Assembly (NCBI GenBank): GCA_013695885.1
Contig: JACCZP010000051.1
Span: 1-21,177 of the forward strand
Reading direction: 5' to 3'
DNA: 21,177 bases
Source: Thermoleophilaceae bacterium
GTDB lineage: Bacteria > Actinomycetota > Thermoleophilia > Solirubrobacterales > Thermoleophilaceae
The translations under genes were made by a program, and so were the position numbers. Below the pieces are notes generated by a model. The model worked only from the letters and a program-made list of their open reading frames with translations. It was not told where the DNA came from and ran no database searches. Positions 7,320-13,909 of the stretch are shown here, piece after piece. Numbering within the stretch: position 1 is the stretch's first letter; the number at the start of each line of letters is the position of its first letter.

Positions 7320-7321
7320 CC

Positions 7322-8074
7322 GTGGCGCTCACCCGCGTCATCCCCTGCCTCGACGTCAAGGACGGTCGCGTGGTGAAGGGCACGCGCTTCGTCGGCCTGC
7401 GCGACGCCGGCGACCCCGTGGAGCTGGCCGCACGCTACGAGGCCGAGGGCGGGGACGAGATCGTCTTCCTGGACATCACGGCCTCGAGCGACAAGCGCGA
7501 GACCATCGTCGACCTGGCGCGGCGTACCGCGGACGAGGTGTTCGTGCCGTTCACGATCGGTGGTGGGGTGCGCTCGGTGCGCGACGCCCAGGCCGTGCTC
7601 GACGCCGGCGCCGACAAGGTCTCAATCAACTCCGCGGCGGTGGCGCGGCCGGACCTGCTCGAGGAGGTCGCCGGCGTGCTCGGCGCACAGGCGGTGGTGC
7701 TGGGCATCGACGCCCACCGCACCGTCGAGGGATACGAGGTCTTCGTCGACGGCGGCCGCACCCCGACCGGCCGCGACGCGGTGGCCTGGGCCCGCGAGGG
7801 GGTCGAGCGCGGAGCGGGCGAGATCCTGCTCACGAGCATGGACCGCGACGGCACCGAGGACGGCTACGAGCTGGAGCTGACCCGCCTGGTGTCGGAGGCG
7901 GTCGGGGTGCCGGTGATCGCCTCCGGCGGAGCCGGACGGCCCGACCACCTGGTCGAGGCCGTCGAGCAGGGCCATGCCGACGCCGTCCTCTGCGCCTCGA
8001 TCTTCCACTACGGCCAGTACTCGGTGGGGGAGGCCAAGGCGCGGATGCGCGAGGCCGGGATCGCGGTGCGGTGA
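7322..8074 (+). CDS. hisF: Imidazole glycerol phosphate synthase, cyclase subunit
   Basis: HisF is the (beta-alpha)8-barrel cyclase that turns PRFAR and HisH-derived ammonia into imidazole glycerol phosphate and AICAR. The 250-residue product is full length. Catalytic Asp11 is in IPCLDVKDG and Asp130 in GIDAHR. Phosphate-binding loops are visible in FTIGGGVRS and [11 protein letters not shown], and [12 protein letters not shown] is the conserved strand-6 segment. GTG 7322 gives the family N-terminus [11 protein letters not shown]. No Shine-Dalgarno is seen; the upstream small ORF ends 2 nt before, suggesting coupled translation. It is separated from hisA by a 334-nt odd segment, unlike the other his genes. 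Confidence 0.96.
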   Translation: MALTRVIPCLDVKDGRVVKGTRFVGLRDAGDPVELAARYEAEGGDEIVFLDITASSDKRETIVDLARRTADEVFVPFTIGGGVRSVRDAQAVLDAGADKVSINSAAVARPDLLEEVAGVLGAQAVVLGIDAHRTVEGYEVFVDGGRTPTGRDAVAWAREGVERGAGEILLTSMDRDGTEDGYELELTRLVSEAVGVPVIASGGAGRPDHLVEAVEQGHADAVLCASIFHYGQYSVGEAKARMREAGIAVR

Positions 8075-8103
8075 CCACCAGTCCGGGAACGTCCACGGCA
8101 TGA
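8071..8103 (+). other. 10-codon mini-ORF linking hisF and the nucleotidyltransferase gene
   Basis: GTG 8071 overlaps the hisF stop (GTGA), and after ten codons ([10 protein letters not shown]) the TGA overlaps the ATG of the next gene (ATGA). It exactly bridges the 25-nt gap that would otherwise break the overlap chain. It might act as a reinitiation relay; it may also be chance. Confidence 0.2.
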
Positions 8104-9332
8104 GCGGCCCTCCCGGCGACCTCGTCGCCCGACTGAGGGCGCTCCCCGGGATGTCGCTCCTGCTCCCGGCGCTCGACGGGCTGGCGCCCGCCCATCTCGT
8201 CGGGGGCGCCGTCCGCGATCTGCTCCGCGGCGAGCGGTCGGTGGACCTCGATCTTTGCACCGAGCACGACGCCCACGAGCTGGCGGGTGCACTGGCCGAG
8301 CGGCTCGGGGGCACCGACCGCCGGCACGAGCGCTTCGCCACGGCGACGGTCAGCGCCCGCGACCTCGAGATCGACGTCGCCCGGACCCGGCGCGAGCGCT
8401 ATCCACGCCCCGGCGCCCTGCCCGAGGTCGAGCCCGCGCCGCTGGCCGAGGATCTCGGCCGCCGGGACTTCACGGTCAACGCGATGGCCCTCGGCCTGTC
8501 GGGCGAGGAGCTCGGCCGGCTGCGGGACCCACTCGGGGGAAGCGAGGATCTGTCCGCCGCCAGGATTCGGGTACTGCACGAGCGCTCCTTCCTCGACGAT
8601 CCCACGCGCCTGCTGCGTGCCGTGCGCTACGAGGTCCGTCTCGGGGCGCGTATGGACGCCGAGACCGAGCGCCTCGTCCGGGAGGCCGTGAACGCTCGGG
8701 CGCTCGACACCGTCTCGGGACCGCGCGTGCGCGACGAGCTTCTCGACCTCCTGGCCGAGGCCGAGGTCCCCGACGCCGTGGCCCGTCTCGACGAGCTCGG
8801 GCTCGACCGTGCCCTTCATCCCGCGCTCGAGGCCGACGCCTCGCTCGCGGCCGGCGCGGCGCTCGCCGCCCTCGAGACGGGTGCCGATCGCGTGCTCGCC
8901 GTGCTCGCCGCCCTCGTCAGCCGCTCACCCGAGCAGCTCAGGCCCTGGATCGATCGCCTCGGCCTGCGTGCCGCGGTCCGCGACCGCGTGATGCGCGCGG
9001 CGCGGTCGGGCCCGGCGCTGACCGAGGCGCTCGCCGTGGAGCGCTCGCCCTCTCAGCTGCACGAGCTCCTCCGGGGCGAGCCGGCCGAGGCCCTGGCCCT
9101 GGCGCTCGCGCTCGGCGCCCCGGCCCCGCCCGTGCTCCGGTACGTCGCCGACCTCCGCGAGGTCCGGCTCGAAGTGACCGGCGCCGAGCTGATCGACGCC
9201 GGAGTCCCGCCGTCGCCGGCTCTCGGACGCGCGCTCGAGGAGACCCTGCGGCGCAAGCTCGACGGCGAGGTGTCCGGGCACGAGGAGGAGCTCCGACTTG
9301 CGCTCGAGCTGGCCGGTGGAGCGCAGCGGTGA
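8100..9332 (+). CDS. CCA-adding enzyme / poly(A) polymerase family nucleotidyltransferase
   Basis: This is a class II tRNA nucleotidyltransferase-family protein that adds CCA, or part of it, to tRNA 3' ends, or else polyadenylates RNA. The 410-residue product shows the nucleotidyltransferase head with [11 protein letters not shown] (residues 34-44), the metal-binding Asp49 and Asp51 in VDLDLCT, the [10 protein letters not shown] motif, and the nucleotide-recognition motif [17 protein letters not shown]. The C-terminal half is helical and Ala/Leu/Glu-rich. No HD phosphohydrolase motif of the E. coli type is seen. Whether it is a full CCA enzyme, an A-adding or CC-adding enzyme, or a poly(A) polymerase cannot be decided here. 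ATG 8100 lies 25 nt after hisF with only a weak GGGA upstream. Confidence 0.88.
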   Translation: MSGPPGDLVARLRALPGMSLLLPALDGLAPAHLVGGAVRDLLRGERSVDLDLCTEHDAHELAGALAERLGGTDRRHERFATATVSARDLEIDVARTRRERYPRPGALPEVEPAPLAEDLGRRDFTVNAMALGLSGEELGRLRDPLGGSEDLSAARIRVLHERSFLDDPTRLLRAVRYEVRLGARMDAETERLVREAVNARALDTVSGPRVRDELLDLLAEAEVPDAVARLDELGLDRALHPALEADASLAAGAALAALETGADRVLAVLAALVSRSPEQLRPWIDRLGLRAAVRDRVMRAARSGPALTEALAVERSPSQLHELLRGEPAEALALALALGAPAPPVLRYVADLREVRLEVTGAELIDAGVPPSPALGRALEETLRRKLDGEVSGHEEELRLALELAGGAQR

Positions 9333-10081
9333 GCGTCGAGGACGCTCCCGGCGCTGCGGTGGCCGGCCCGGAGCCGATCGAGGTCGACATGCCCGGCGCC
9401 CGCGTGGCCTTCTCGACGCGTCGCGGCGGCGTCAGCGTCGGCCCCTACGAGTCGCTCAACCTCGGGATCCTCACCGATGACGACCCCGAGCGGGTGACCC
9501 GGAACCGCCGCCGGCTGGCCGCGGCGGCGGGCCTGGCGCCGGATCGGGTGGCGATGGGCTGGCAGGTGCACGAGGCCGGCGTGCGCGAGTGGGAGGCACC
9601 GCCGCAGGACGGCGCGTTCGCCGCTCCCGGAGGATCCCGCCCCCGGGTGGACGCTCACACCACGCGCGCTCCCGGACTCGGCCTGCTCGTGCTCGCCGCC
9701 GACTGCCTGCCGGTGGCGCTGGCATCTCACGGCCGCGTCGCGATGGTCCACGCCGGGTGGCGCGGCCTGTCCGCGGGCGTCATCGAGCGGACGCTCGAGT
9801 ATTTCGAGGAGACGCCGGCGGCGGTGCTCGGCCCCGCGATCGCCCGCTGCTGCTACGAGGTCGGGCCCGAGGTGCTGGGCGCCTTCGCCGACGTGCCCGG
9901 CGCGGCCTCGGGCCGCATGCTCGACCTCAAGATCGTCGCGCGGGCGCGGCTGGCCGCCGCCGGTGTCGAGCAGGTGGAGGACGTCGCACTCTGCACCTCC
10001 TGCCGCCCCGAGCTGTTCTTCTCGCACCGCCGCGACGGCGGCCTGACCGGCCGGCAGGGAGGGATCGTGTGGCGGAGGTGA
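9329..10081 (+). CDS. pgeF: Peptidoglycan editing factor PgeF (YfiH / DUF152, laccase-like fold)
   Basis: Members were long labelled polyphenol oxidases. Family work assigns them to purine nucleoside phosphorolysis/deamination and, in E. coli, to removal of misincorporated L-Ser from UDP-MurNAc precursors. The three zinc ligands are present: His81 in MGWQVHEAG, Cys126 in LAADCLPV, and His141 in VHAGWRG. The N-terminal FSTRRGGVS and the C-terminal CTSCRPELFFSHRRDGG complete the family pattern over 250 residues. The GTG start overlaps the upstream stop (GTGA). In actinobacteria this gene normally lies in the ftsZ-pgeF-yggS-sepF cluster. Here yggS follows, but ftsZ is not upstream; a nucleotidyltransferase gene takes that place. 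Confidence 0.93.
   Translation: MSVEDAPGAAVAGPEPIEVDMPGARVAFSTRRGGVSVGPYESLNLGILTDDDPERVTRNRRRLAAAAGLAPDRVAMGWQVHEAGVREWEAPPQDGAFAAPGGSRPRVDAHTTRAPGLGLLVLAADCLPVALASHGRVAMVHAGWRGLSAGVIERTLEYFEETPAAVLGPAIARCCYEVGPEVLGAFADVPGAASGRMLDLKIVARARLAAAGVEQVEDVALCTSCRPELFFSHRRDGGLTGRQGGIVWRR
10074..10081 (+). promoter_or_regulatory. Shine-Dalgarno that decides the yggS start
   Basis: GGAGGTGA, a near-perfect match to the 16S 3' end, lies 8 nt before GTG 10090. It favours that start over GTG 10069 (preceded by AGGGAGGGA) and GTG 10078 (which overlaps the pgeF stop). Confidence 0.55.
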
Positions 10082-10089
10082 GGGGCAGC

Positions 10090-10722
10090 GTGGCCGAGCT
10101 CGACCCGCGGCGGGTGCGGACGAACCTGGAGCGGGTGCGCGAGCGCATCGCCGCGGCCGGCGGCGACCCCGACGCCGTGGAGATATGTGCGGCCGTCAAG
10201 TACGTACCCGCCACGGAGCTCGGGGCGCTGGCCGAGGGCGGAGTGGCGCTGGTGGGGGAGAACCGGGTGCAGGATCTGCTCGAGAAGCGTGCCCGGTACG
10301 CCGAGCGCTTCGAGTGGGACTTCATCGGGAACCTCCAGAGCCGCAAGGTGCGCGAGGTGGCACCCGTGGTGCGCCTCATCCACTCCGTGGCCTCCGACTC
10401 GGCCCTGCGGGCCCTCGAGCGCCACCTCGCGCGCGAGGTGCTCGTGCAGGTGAACGTGGCCGGGGAGGCCTCGAAGGGCGGGGTGGCGCCGGAGGCGCTC
10501 GGCGACTTCATCGCCCGCTGCCCGGTCCCGGTCGGCGGCCTGGCCACCATGCCGCCCGCGGCCGAGCGCCCTGAGGAGAACCGCCGTCACTTCGCCCGCC
10601 TGGCCGATCTCGCCGCCGAGCACGGGCTGGGGCGCCTCTCGATGGGCACGTCTCAGGACTTCGAGGTGGCCGTGGCCGAGGGGGCGACGATCGTGCGCCT
10701 GGGGAGCGTGCTGTACGCGTGA
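10090..10722 (+). CDS. yggS: YggS/PROSC family PLP homeostasis protein
   Basis: This is a single-domain fold-type III PLP-binding protein (PipY/PLPBP family) that helps control free pyridoxal phosphate and amino-acid pools; it has no known catalytic turnover. The 210-residue product has the PLP-binding Lys37 in CAAVKYVPATEL, the GENRVQDLLEK and DFIGNLQSRK motifs, and the C-terminal SMGTSQDFEVAVAEGAT followed by VRLGSVLYA. It is slightly shorter than the usual 220-235. Three GTG starts are possible (10069, 10078, 10090); 10090 has the best ribosome binding site and gives a normal N-terminus. It is the last gene of the plus-strand run and converges with the minus-strand hydrolase, leaving 21 nt between. 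Confidence 0.93.
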   Translation: MAELDPRRVRTNLERVRERIAAAGGDPDAVEICAAVKYVPATELGALAEGGVALVGENRVQDLLEKRARYAERFEWDFIGNLQSRKVREVAPVVRLIHSVASDSALRALERHLAREVLVQVNVAGEASKGGVAPEALGDFIARCPVPVGGLATMPPAAERPEENRRHFARLADLAAEHGLGRLSMGTSQDFEVAVAEGATIVRLGSVLYA

Positions 10723-10743
10723 GGACCAGCGGCCGGCGGCCAG

Positions 10744-11628
10744 TCAGTCGTCCAGGAAAGCCGCGATCCGCCGCGAGAGCTGTGCGCCCTGCCACGCCAG
10801 CGGCGACTCTCCCTCGTCCTCAACGGCGAGCTCGGCGCGCGGCAGGTGCTCCGCCCAGCTCTCCGCGACCCTCAGCGGGTGGCCGGGGTCGGCGCCGTCG
10901 TGGCTCCCCACCACCAGGGAGGGCAGCTCGATCCCGTCGAGGGCGTCGAGGCCGTCGAAAGCCGGCGAGCGCGGCACGACGGTCATCGCGTCGGCCACGG
11001 CCTGGATGTCGCGGTGGCGCCCGAGGCGCTGGCGGGTGAAGGTCTCGACCGTCTCCCGGTACTTCGCGTCCAGCGTGGGGCGGTAGGCGTCGAGGAAGCC
11101 GTCGACGCCGCCGAGGCGCAGGCCGGCCGCCAGGGAGTCCCAGGCGGCGAGGTCGTCGGCGTCCGAAGGATGGCCGGGATACCCCGGGGTGACGAGCACC
11201 AGCGCCTCCACGCGCTCCGGCTGCTCGAGCGCGAGAGCGACCGCAGTGTGGGCGCCCATCGAGCCCCCGATCAGCACGGCGCGCTCGACCCCGCGGCCGT
11301 CGAGCACCGCGCGCAGGTCGGCCGTCAGATCCTCGTACGCGTAGGCGTCGGGATCCTCGGGGGAAGTCGACTCGCCGTGGCCACGGGCGTCGTAGGCGAT
11401 CACCCGGCGGCCCGAGCGCTCGAGCGAGCGCGAACCGTGCAACACGTAGCGGCGCGTCGCGGTCAGCCCGTGGAGGAGCACCACGGCCGGGCCCTCGCCG
11501 GCCTCCTCGCCGGCCAGTGACACACCGGCGGACTCGATGTCGAAGCTCTCGCTCGTGACTGCTCCCGTCGTTCGTCTCCCCGCACGGCCACCCGCCGTAG
11601 AGCGCCGCGCGAGCCTGTAAGTTGTCAA
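10744..11628 (-). CDS. Alpha/beta-hydrolase-fold protein without the C-terminal catalytic His
   Basis: The fold is clear: the oxyanion-hole strand VVLLHGLTATRRY, the DARGHGES turn, the nucleophile elbow GGSMGAH with Ser123, and an Asp in VVGSHDGADPGHPL. The position that normally supplies the catalytic His (GHSP) reads DEGESPLAWQ, so His is replaced by Glu. The protein may be non-hydrolytic, may use another His, or may belong to a subfamily with altered chemistry; no substrate can be assigned. The start is uncertain. TTG 11628 is used because it is the longest reading that avoids sepF. GTG 11523 would cut into the first strand, and GTG 11700 would overlap sepF head to head. The gene is divergent from sepF and convergent with yggS. 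Confidence 0.85.
   Translation of the reverse strand: MTTYRLARRSTAGGRAGRRTTGAVTSESFDIESAGVSLAGEEAGEGPAVVLLHGLTATRRYVLHGSRSLERSGRRVIAYDARGHGESTSPEDPDAYAYEDLTADLRAVLDGRGVERAVLIGGSMGAHTAVALALEQPERVEALVLVTPGYPGHPSDADDLAAWDSLAAGLRLGGVDGFLDAYRPTLDAKYRETVETFTRQRLGRHRDIQAVADAMTVVPRSPAFDGLDALDGIELPSLVVGSHDGADPGHPLRVAESWAEHLPRAELAVEDEGESPLAWQGAQLSRRIAAFLDD
11618..11623 (+). promoter_or_regulatory. Candidate -10 box of sepF
   Basis: TAAGTT (TAnnnT) lies 53 nt before the sepF ATG, giving a leader of about 46 nt. On the opposite strand, overlapping by one base, is a perfect TTGACA (minus, 11628-11623). That hexamer has no convincing -10 at 16-18 nt and also contains the TTG used as hydrolase start. Confidence 0.3.
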
Positions 11629-11676
11629 CCGGACGCCGGAAGGATCGCGTCCCGGTCCGGCGAACAAGGCCCCAGC

Positions 11677-12228
11677 ATGGCGTTCCGCGACACCTGGCAC
11701 CGCACGCTCGTCTATTTCGGCCTGGCCGAGGACGATCGCTGGAACGAGGAGGACGAGGAAGGCGCTCCCGCTCAGGAGCCCGAGTCACAGCTCGAGGACC
11801 GCTACCGCGACCGGCCGAACGTGCGCCGCCTCCAGAGCCGCCGCCGGCGCGACGAGATCGACGAGATCTTCGCCGACGACTCGGGGAGCGCCGCCTCCTC
11901 GTCGCGGTCCACGCGCACGCTGCGCCCCGTCCAGAGCAACGGCCGCGCCGACCTGTCGGTGCACCTCGTCGTGCCCAAGTCCTTCAACGACGCCCAGCAG
12001 GTGGCCGACCAGTTCAAGGACGCGGTGCCGGTGATCCTGAACCTCCAGGGCACCGAGAACGACCTCGCAAAGCGCATGATCGACTTCGCCTCCGGTCTCA
12101 CCTATGCGCTCGACGGGGGGATGCAGCGGATCGCCGACAAGGTGTTCCTGCTCACGCCACGCAACGTCGTGGTCTCCGCCGAGGAGCGGGCGCGGCTCAT
12201 CGAGAAGGGCTTCTTCAACCAGTCCTGA
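11677..12228 (+). CDS. sepF: Cell division protein SepF
   Basis: SepF binds FtsZ and tethers it to the membrane during septum formation; in actinobacteria it is the main FtsZ membrane anchor. The 183-residue product has an amphipathic N-terminal helix (MAFRDTWHRTLVYFGL) that would insert in the membrane. An acidic then Arg/Ser-rich linker follows to about residue 88. The SepF domain comes next (about 90-165), with VVPKSFNDAQQVADQF, VILNLQGTENDLAKRM and DFASGLTYALDGG, the last being the dimer/FtsZ-binding region. It stands alone behind a 48-nt divergent spacer and is followed after 55 nt by proC. ftsZ is not in the window. Confidence 0.95.
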   Translation: MAFRDTWHRTLVYFGLAEDDRWNEEDEEGAPAQEPESQLEDRYRDRPNVRRLQSRRRRDEIDEIFADDSGSAASSSRSTRTLRPVQSNGRADLSVHLVVPKSFNDAQQVADQFKDAVPVILNLQGTENDLAKRMIDFASGLTYALDGGMQRIADKVFLLTPRNVVVSAEERARLIEKGFFNQS

Positions 12229-12269
12229 GCCGTCGGCGCAGCCTCGCGGTCCGGCCCCGACCCCGCACC

Positions 12270-12275
12270 TATCCT
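12270..12275 (+). promoter_or_regulatory. Candidate -10 box of proC (leaderless)
   Basis: TATCCT ends 8 nt before the proC ATG, which would place transcription start at the A of ATG. There is no Shine-Dalgarno between. No -35 is recognisable. Confidence 0.45.
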
Positions 12276-12283
12276 CCGCACTC

Positions 12284-13057
12284 ATGCGGATCGGCGTCAT
12301 CGGGGCCGGGAACATGGCTGCGGCCCTGGTGCGCGGTCTCGGTGAGCCCGTTCTCGTGGCCGACCCCGTCGCTGAGCGGGCCGCGTCCCTGGCGGCGGAG
12401 ACCGGGGGCGAGGCGCTCGAGGCGAACGCATACGTGGCCGATCGCGCCGACGTCGTGGTGCTCTGCCACAAGCCCGCTCAGCTCGAGGAGGTGGCCGAGG
12501 GGCTGGCCGGCCGGGCCAGGGTCGTGGTCTCGCTGCTCGGAGGCAGGAGCCTCTTCGATCTCGAGCGGGCCTACCCGGGCATACCGGTGTACCGCTTCAT
12601 GCCGAACGTGGCCGCGGAGGTGGGCCGCGCGGTGCTCTGCTACGCCCCTGGGTCCCGGGCGCCCGAGGGGCCCGAGGCCGAGGTGCTCGAGCTCTTCGGC
12701 CGTGTGGGCACCGTGGTCGCGGTGCCCGAGGCCCAGATGGAGGTGGCCACCGCGCTCGCGGGTTGCGCGCCCGCCTTCCACGCGCTGGTGGTCGAGGCGC
12801 TCGTAGACGCCGGCGTGGGCCACGGCCTCGCCCCCGAGGACGCGACGCGCATGGTCGTGGGCGCGATGGCCGGCGCGGCGGCGCTCATGGACGAGGGCGG
12901 GCTCGACCCCAAGGAGGTCCGCCGGCGCGTGACCTCGCCGGGTGGATCGACGGCCCGTGGCCTGGTCGCCCTCGAGCGCGGAGGACTGAGGGCCGCTTTC
13001 CAGGACGCCGTCGACGCCGTGGTCCGCGGTGGCGCGCCCCCTGCCGGCCGGCCATGA
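12284..13057 (+). CDS. proC: Pyrroline-5-carboxylate reductase
   Basis: ProC reduces pyrroline-5-carboxylate to L-proline with NAD(P)H, the last step of proline synthesis. The 257-residue product starts with a Rossmann nucleotide-binding motif (MRIGVIGAGNMAAALVRGL). It continues with VVVLCHKPAQL and FMPNVAAEVGRAV, and ends in the all-helical dimer domain with the signature VTSPGGSTARGLVAL. A -10-like TATCCT 8 nt upstream and no Shine-Dalgarno suggest a leaderless transcript. The ATG of the next gene is nested in its stop (ATGA). In many actinobacteria sepF is followed directly by yggT; insertion of proC between them recalls the yggS-proC-yggT order seen in proteobacteria. Confidence 0.95.
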   Translation: MRIGVIGAGNMAAALVRGLGEPVLVADPVAERAASLAAETGGEALEANAYVADRADVVVLCHKPAQLEEVAEGLAGRARVVVSLLGGRSLFDLERAYPGIPVYRFMPNVAAEVGRAVLCYAPGSRAPEGPEAEVLELFGRVGTVVAVPEAQMEVATALAGCAPAFHALVVEALVDAGVGHGLAPEDATRMVVGAMAGAAALMDEGGLDPKEVRRRVTSPGGSTARGLVALERGGLRAAFQDAVDAVVRGGAPPAGRP

Positions 13058-13365
13058 CCGACTACCTCCTCCTCGCCGTCGGCCGTCTCGAGGTGGCCCG
13101 GTACGTGCAGACGCTGGTGACGGTCTACTCGATCCTGATCATCGCCCGGATCATCATGTCCTACTTCACGCGCATCCCGTACAACCGGATCCTGCGCGCC
13201 GTCCTCGACTTCGTGACCGAGGTCACCGACCCCTACCTCGGCCTCTTCCGCCGCTTCATCCCCCCGGTCCGTCTCGGGGCCATCGCCCTCGACATCACCC
13301 CGATCATCGCCCTGCTGGTTCTCGGGATCGTAGGCAACATCGTCGTCAACATCATCGCTCCCTAG
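13054..13365 (+). CDS. YggT family small membrane protein
   Basis: A 103-residue single-repeat YggT protein. Two hydrophobic segments are seen, about residues 19-36 (LVTVYSILIIARIIMSYF) and 76-102 (ALDITPIIALLVLGIVGNIV). Between them lies the conserved loop with YNRIL, TDPYLGLFRRFIPP and the GAIALDITPI turn. Family members sit in the cytoplasmic membrane and are linked genetically to division or osmotic tolerance; no biochemical activity is established. The start overlaps proC by 4 nt, and it is adjacent to sepF in the usual division neighbourhood. It is followed by 67 nt before lspA. Confidence 0.92.
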   Translation: MTDYLLLAVGRLEVARYVQTLVTVYSILIIARIIMSYFTRIPYNRILRAVLDFVTEVTDPYLGLFRRFIPPVRLGAIALDITPIIALLVLGIVGNIVVNIIAP

Positions 13366-13412
13366 ACGATGGACCGCTGTATCCCGATCAGGTGACCGCA
13401 GGGCCGCCCCGG

Positions 13413-13418
13413 TAAGTA
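13413..13418 (+). promoter_or_regulatory. Weak candidate -10 upstream of lspA
   Basis: TAAGTA lies 14 nt before the lspA GTG and resembles the TAAGTT before sepF, although it lacks the final T. An AGAGG at 13418-13422 could be a distant ribosome binding site instead. Confidence 0.2.
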
Positions 13419-13432
13419 GAGGCGCCGGCCCC

Positions 13433-13909
13433 GTGTCCCCGCGCGCGAGCGCCCTGGCCCGAGCGGCCGCCGTCATGGGCGTCGTCGTCGCCCTCGACCA
13501 GGTGACCAAGCAGGTCGCCCTCTCACGCCTCTACCCCGGGGAGGCGGTGAACGTGTTCTTCGCGATCGACCTGAACCTGGTCCGCAACCGGGGCGTGGCC
13601 TTCGGGGTGGCCTCCGAGGGCGGGGTGCTGATCATCGTCCTGATCGCCGCGGCGCTCGTCCTCCTCGGCGCGTACTTCCTCCGCCACGCCACGCGTCCCG
13701 GTATGTGGCTGCCCATCGGCGCGATCTTCGGCGGCGCGCTCGGCAACCTCGCCGACCGCGCGCGGGAGGGGTCGGTCATCGACTTCGTCGACCCGGCCTT
13801 CTGGCCGGCGTTCAACCTCGCGGACAGCGCGATCGTGCTCGGCGTGCTGGGCCTGCTCTACGTGCTCGAGCCGGATCCGAGCCCGGCGGGCCGCCCCGAG
13901 CCCGGATGA
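13433..13909 (+). CDS. lspA: Prolipoprotein signal peptidase II
   Basis: LspA is the membrane aspartic protease that cleaves the signal peptide of diacylglyceryl-modified prolipoproteins. The 158-residue product shows four hydrophobic segments (about residues 8-24, 59-80, 86-104 and 127-148). The LDQVTK motif follows the first segment, and NRGVAFGVAS lies in the periplasmic region. Both catalytic aspartates are present: Asp108 in GNLADRAREG and Asp131 in FNLADSAIVLG. GTG 13433 gives a normal N-terminus; ATG 13475 would cut the first membrane segment. The stop overlaps the start of the pseudouridine synthase gene (ATGA), a pairing conserved in many bacteria. Confidence 0.96.
   Translation: MSPRASALARAAAVMGVVVALDQVTKQVALSRLYPGEAVNVFFAIDLNLVRNRGVAFGVASEGGVLIIVLIAAALVLLGAYFLRHATRPGMWLPIGAIFGGALGNLADRAREGSVIDFVDPAFWPAFNLADSAIVLGVLGLLYVLEPDPSPAGRPEPG

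Larger units (their letters stand above)
6988..7321 (+). other. 334-nt hisA-hisF gap, probably degraded DNA
   Basis: This is the only long break in a chain of overlapping his genes. Its base composition is more mixed, with A/T-ending codons in every frame. It holds an 11-codon ORF (7104-7139), a 58-codon ORF with a good Shine-Dalgarno (7143-7319) and a UUCG-capped stem-loop (7184-7217). The octamer GTTCGGGC occurs twice near 7025 and 7050. No clear terminator, tRNA or T-box is seen. It looks like the remains of a gene or insertion that split hisA from hisF. Confidence 0.55.

Noticed and set aside
6988..7321. T-box riboswitch in the hisA-hisF gap
   Set aside because: AGGGGGACC near 7128 only loosely recalls the T-box core; no specifier stem or terminator is visible.
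10723..10743. GGCC-GGC-GGCC stem between yggS and the hydrolase as a bidirectional terminator
   Set aside because: Only 4 bp with a 3-nt loop and no U-tract; too weak to call in GC-rich DNA.
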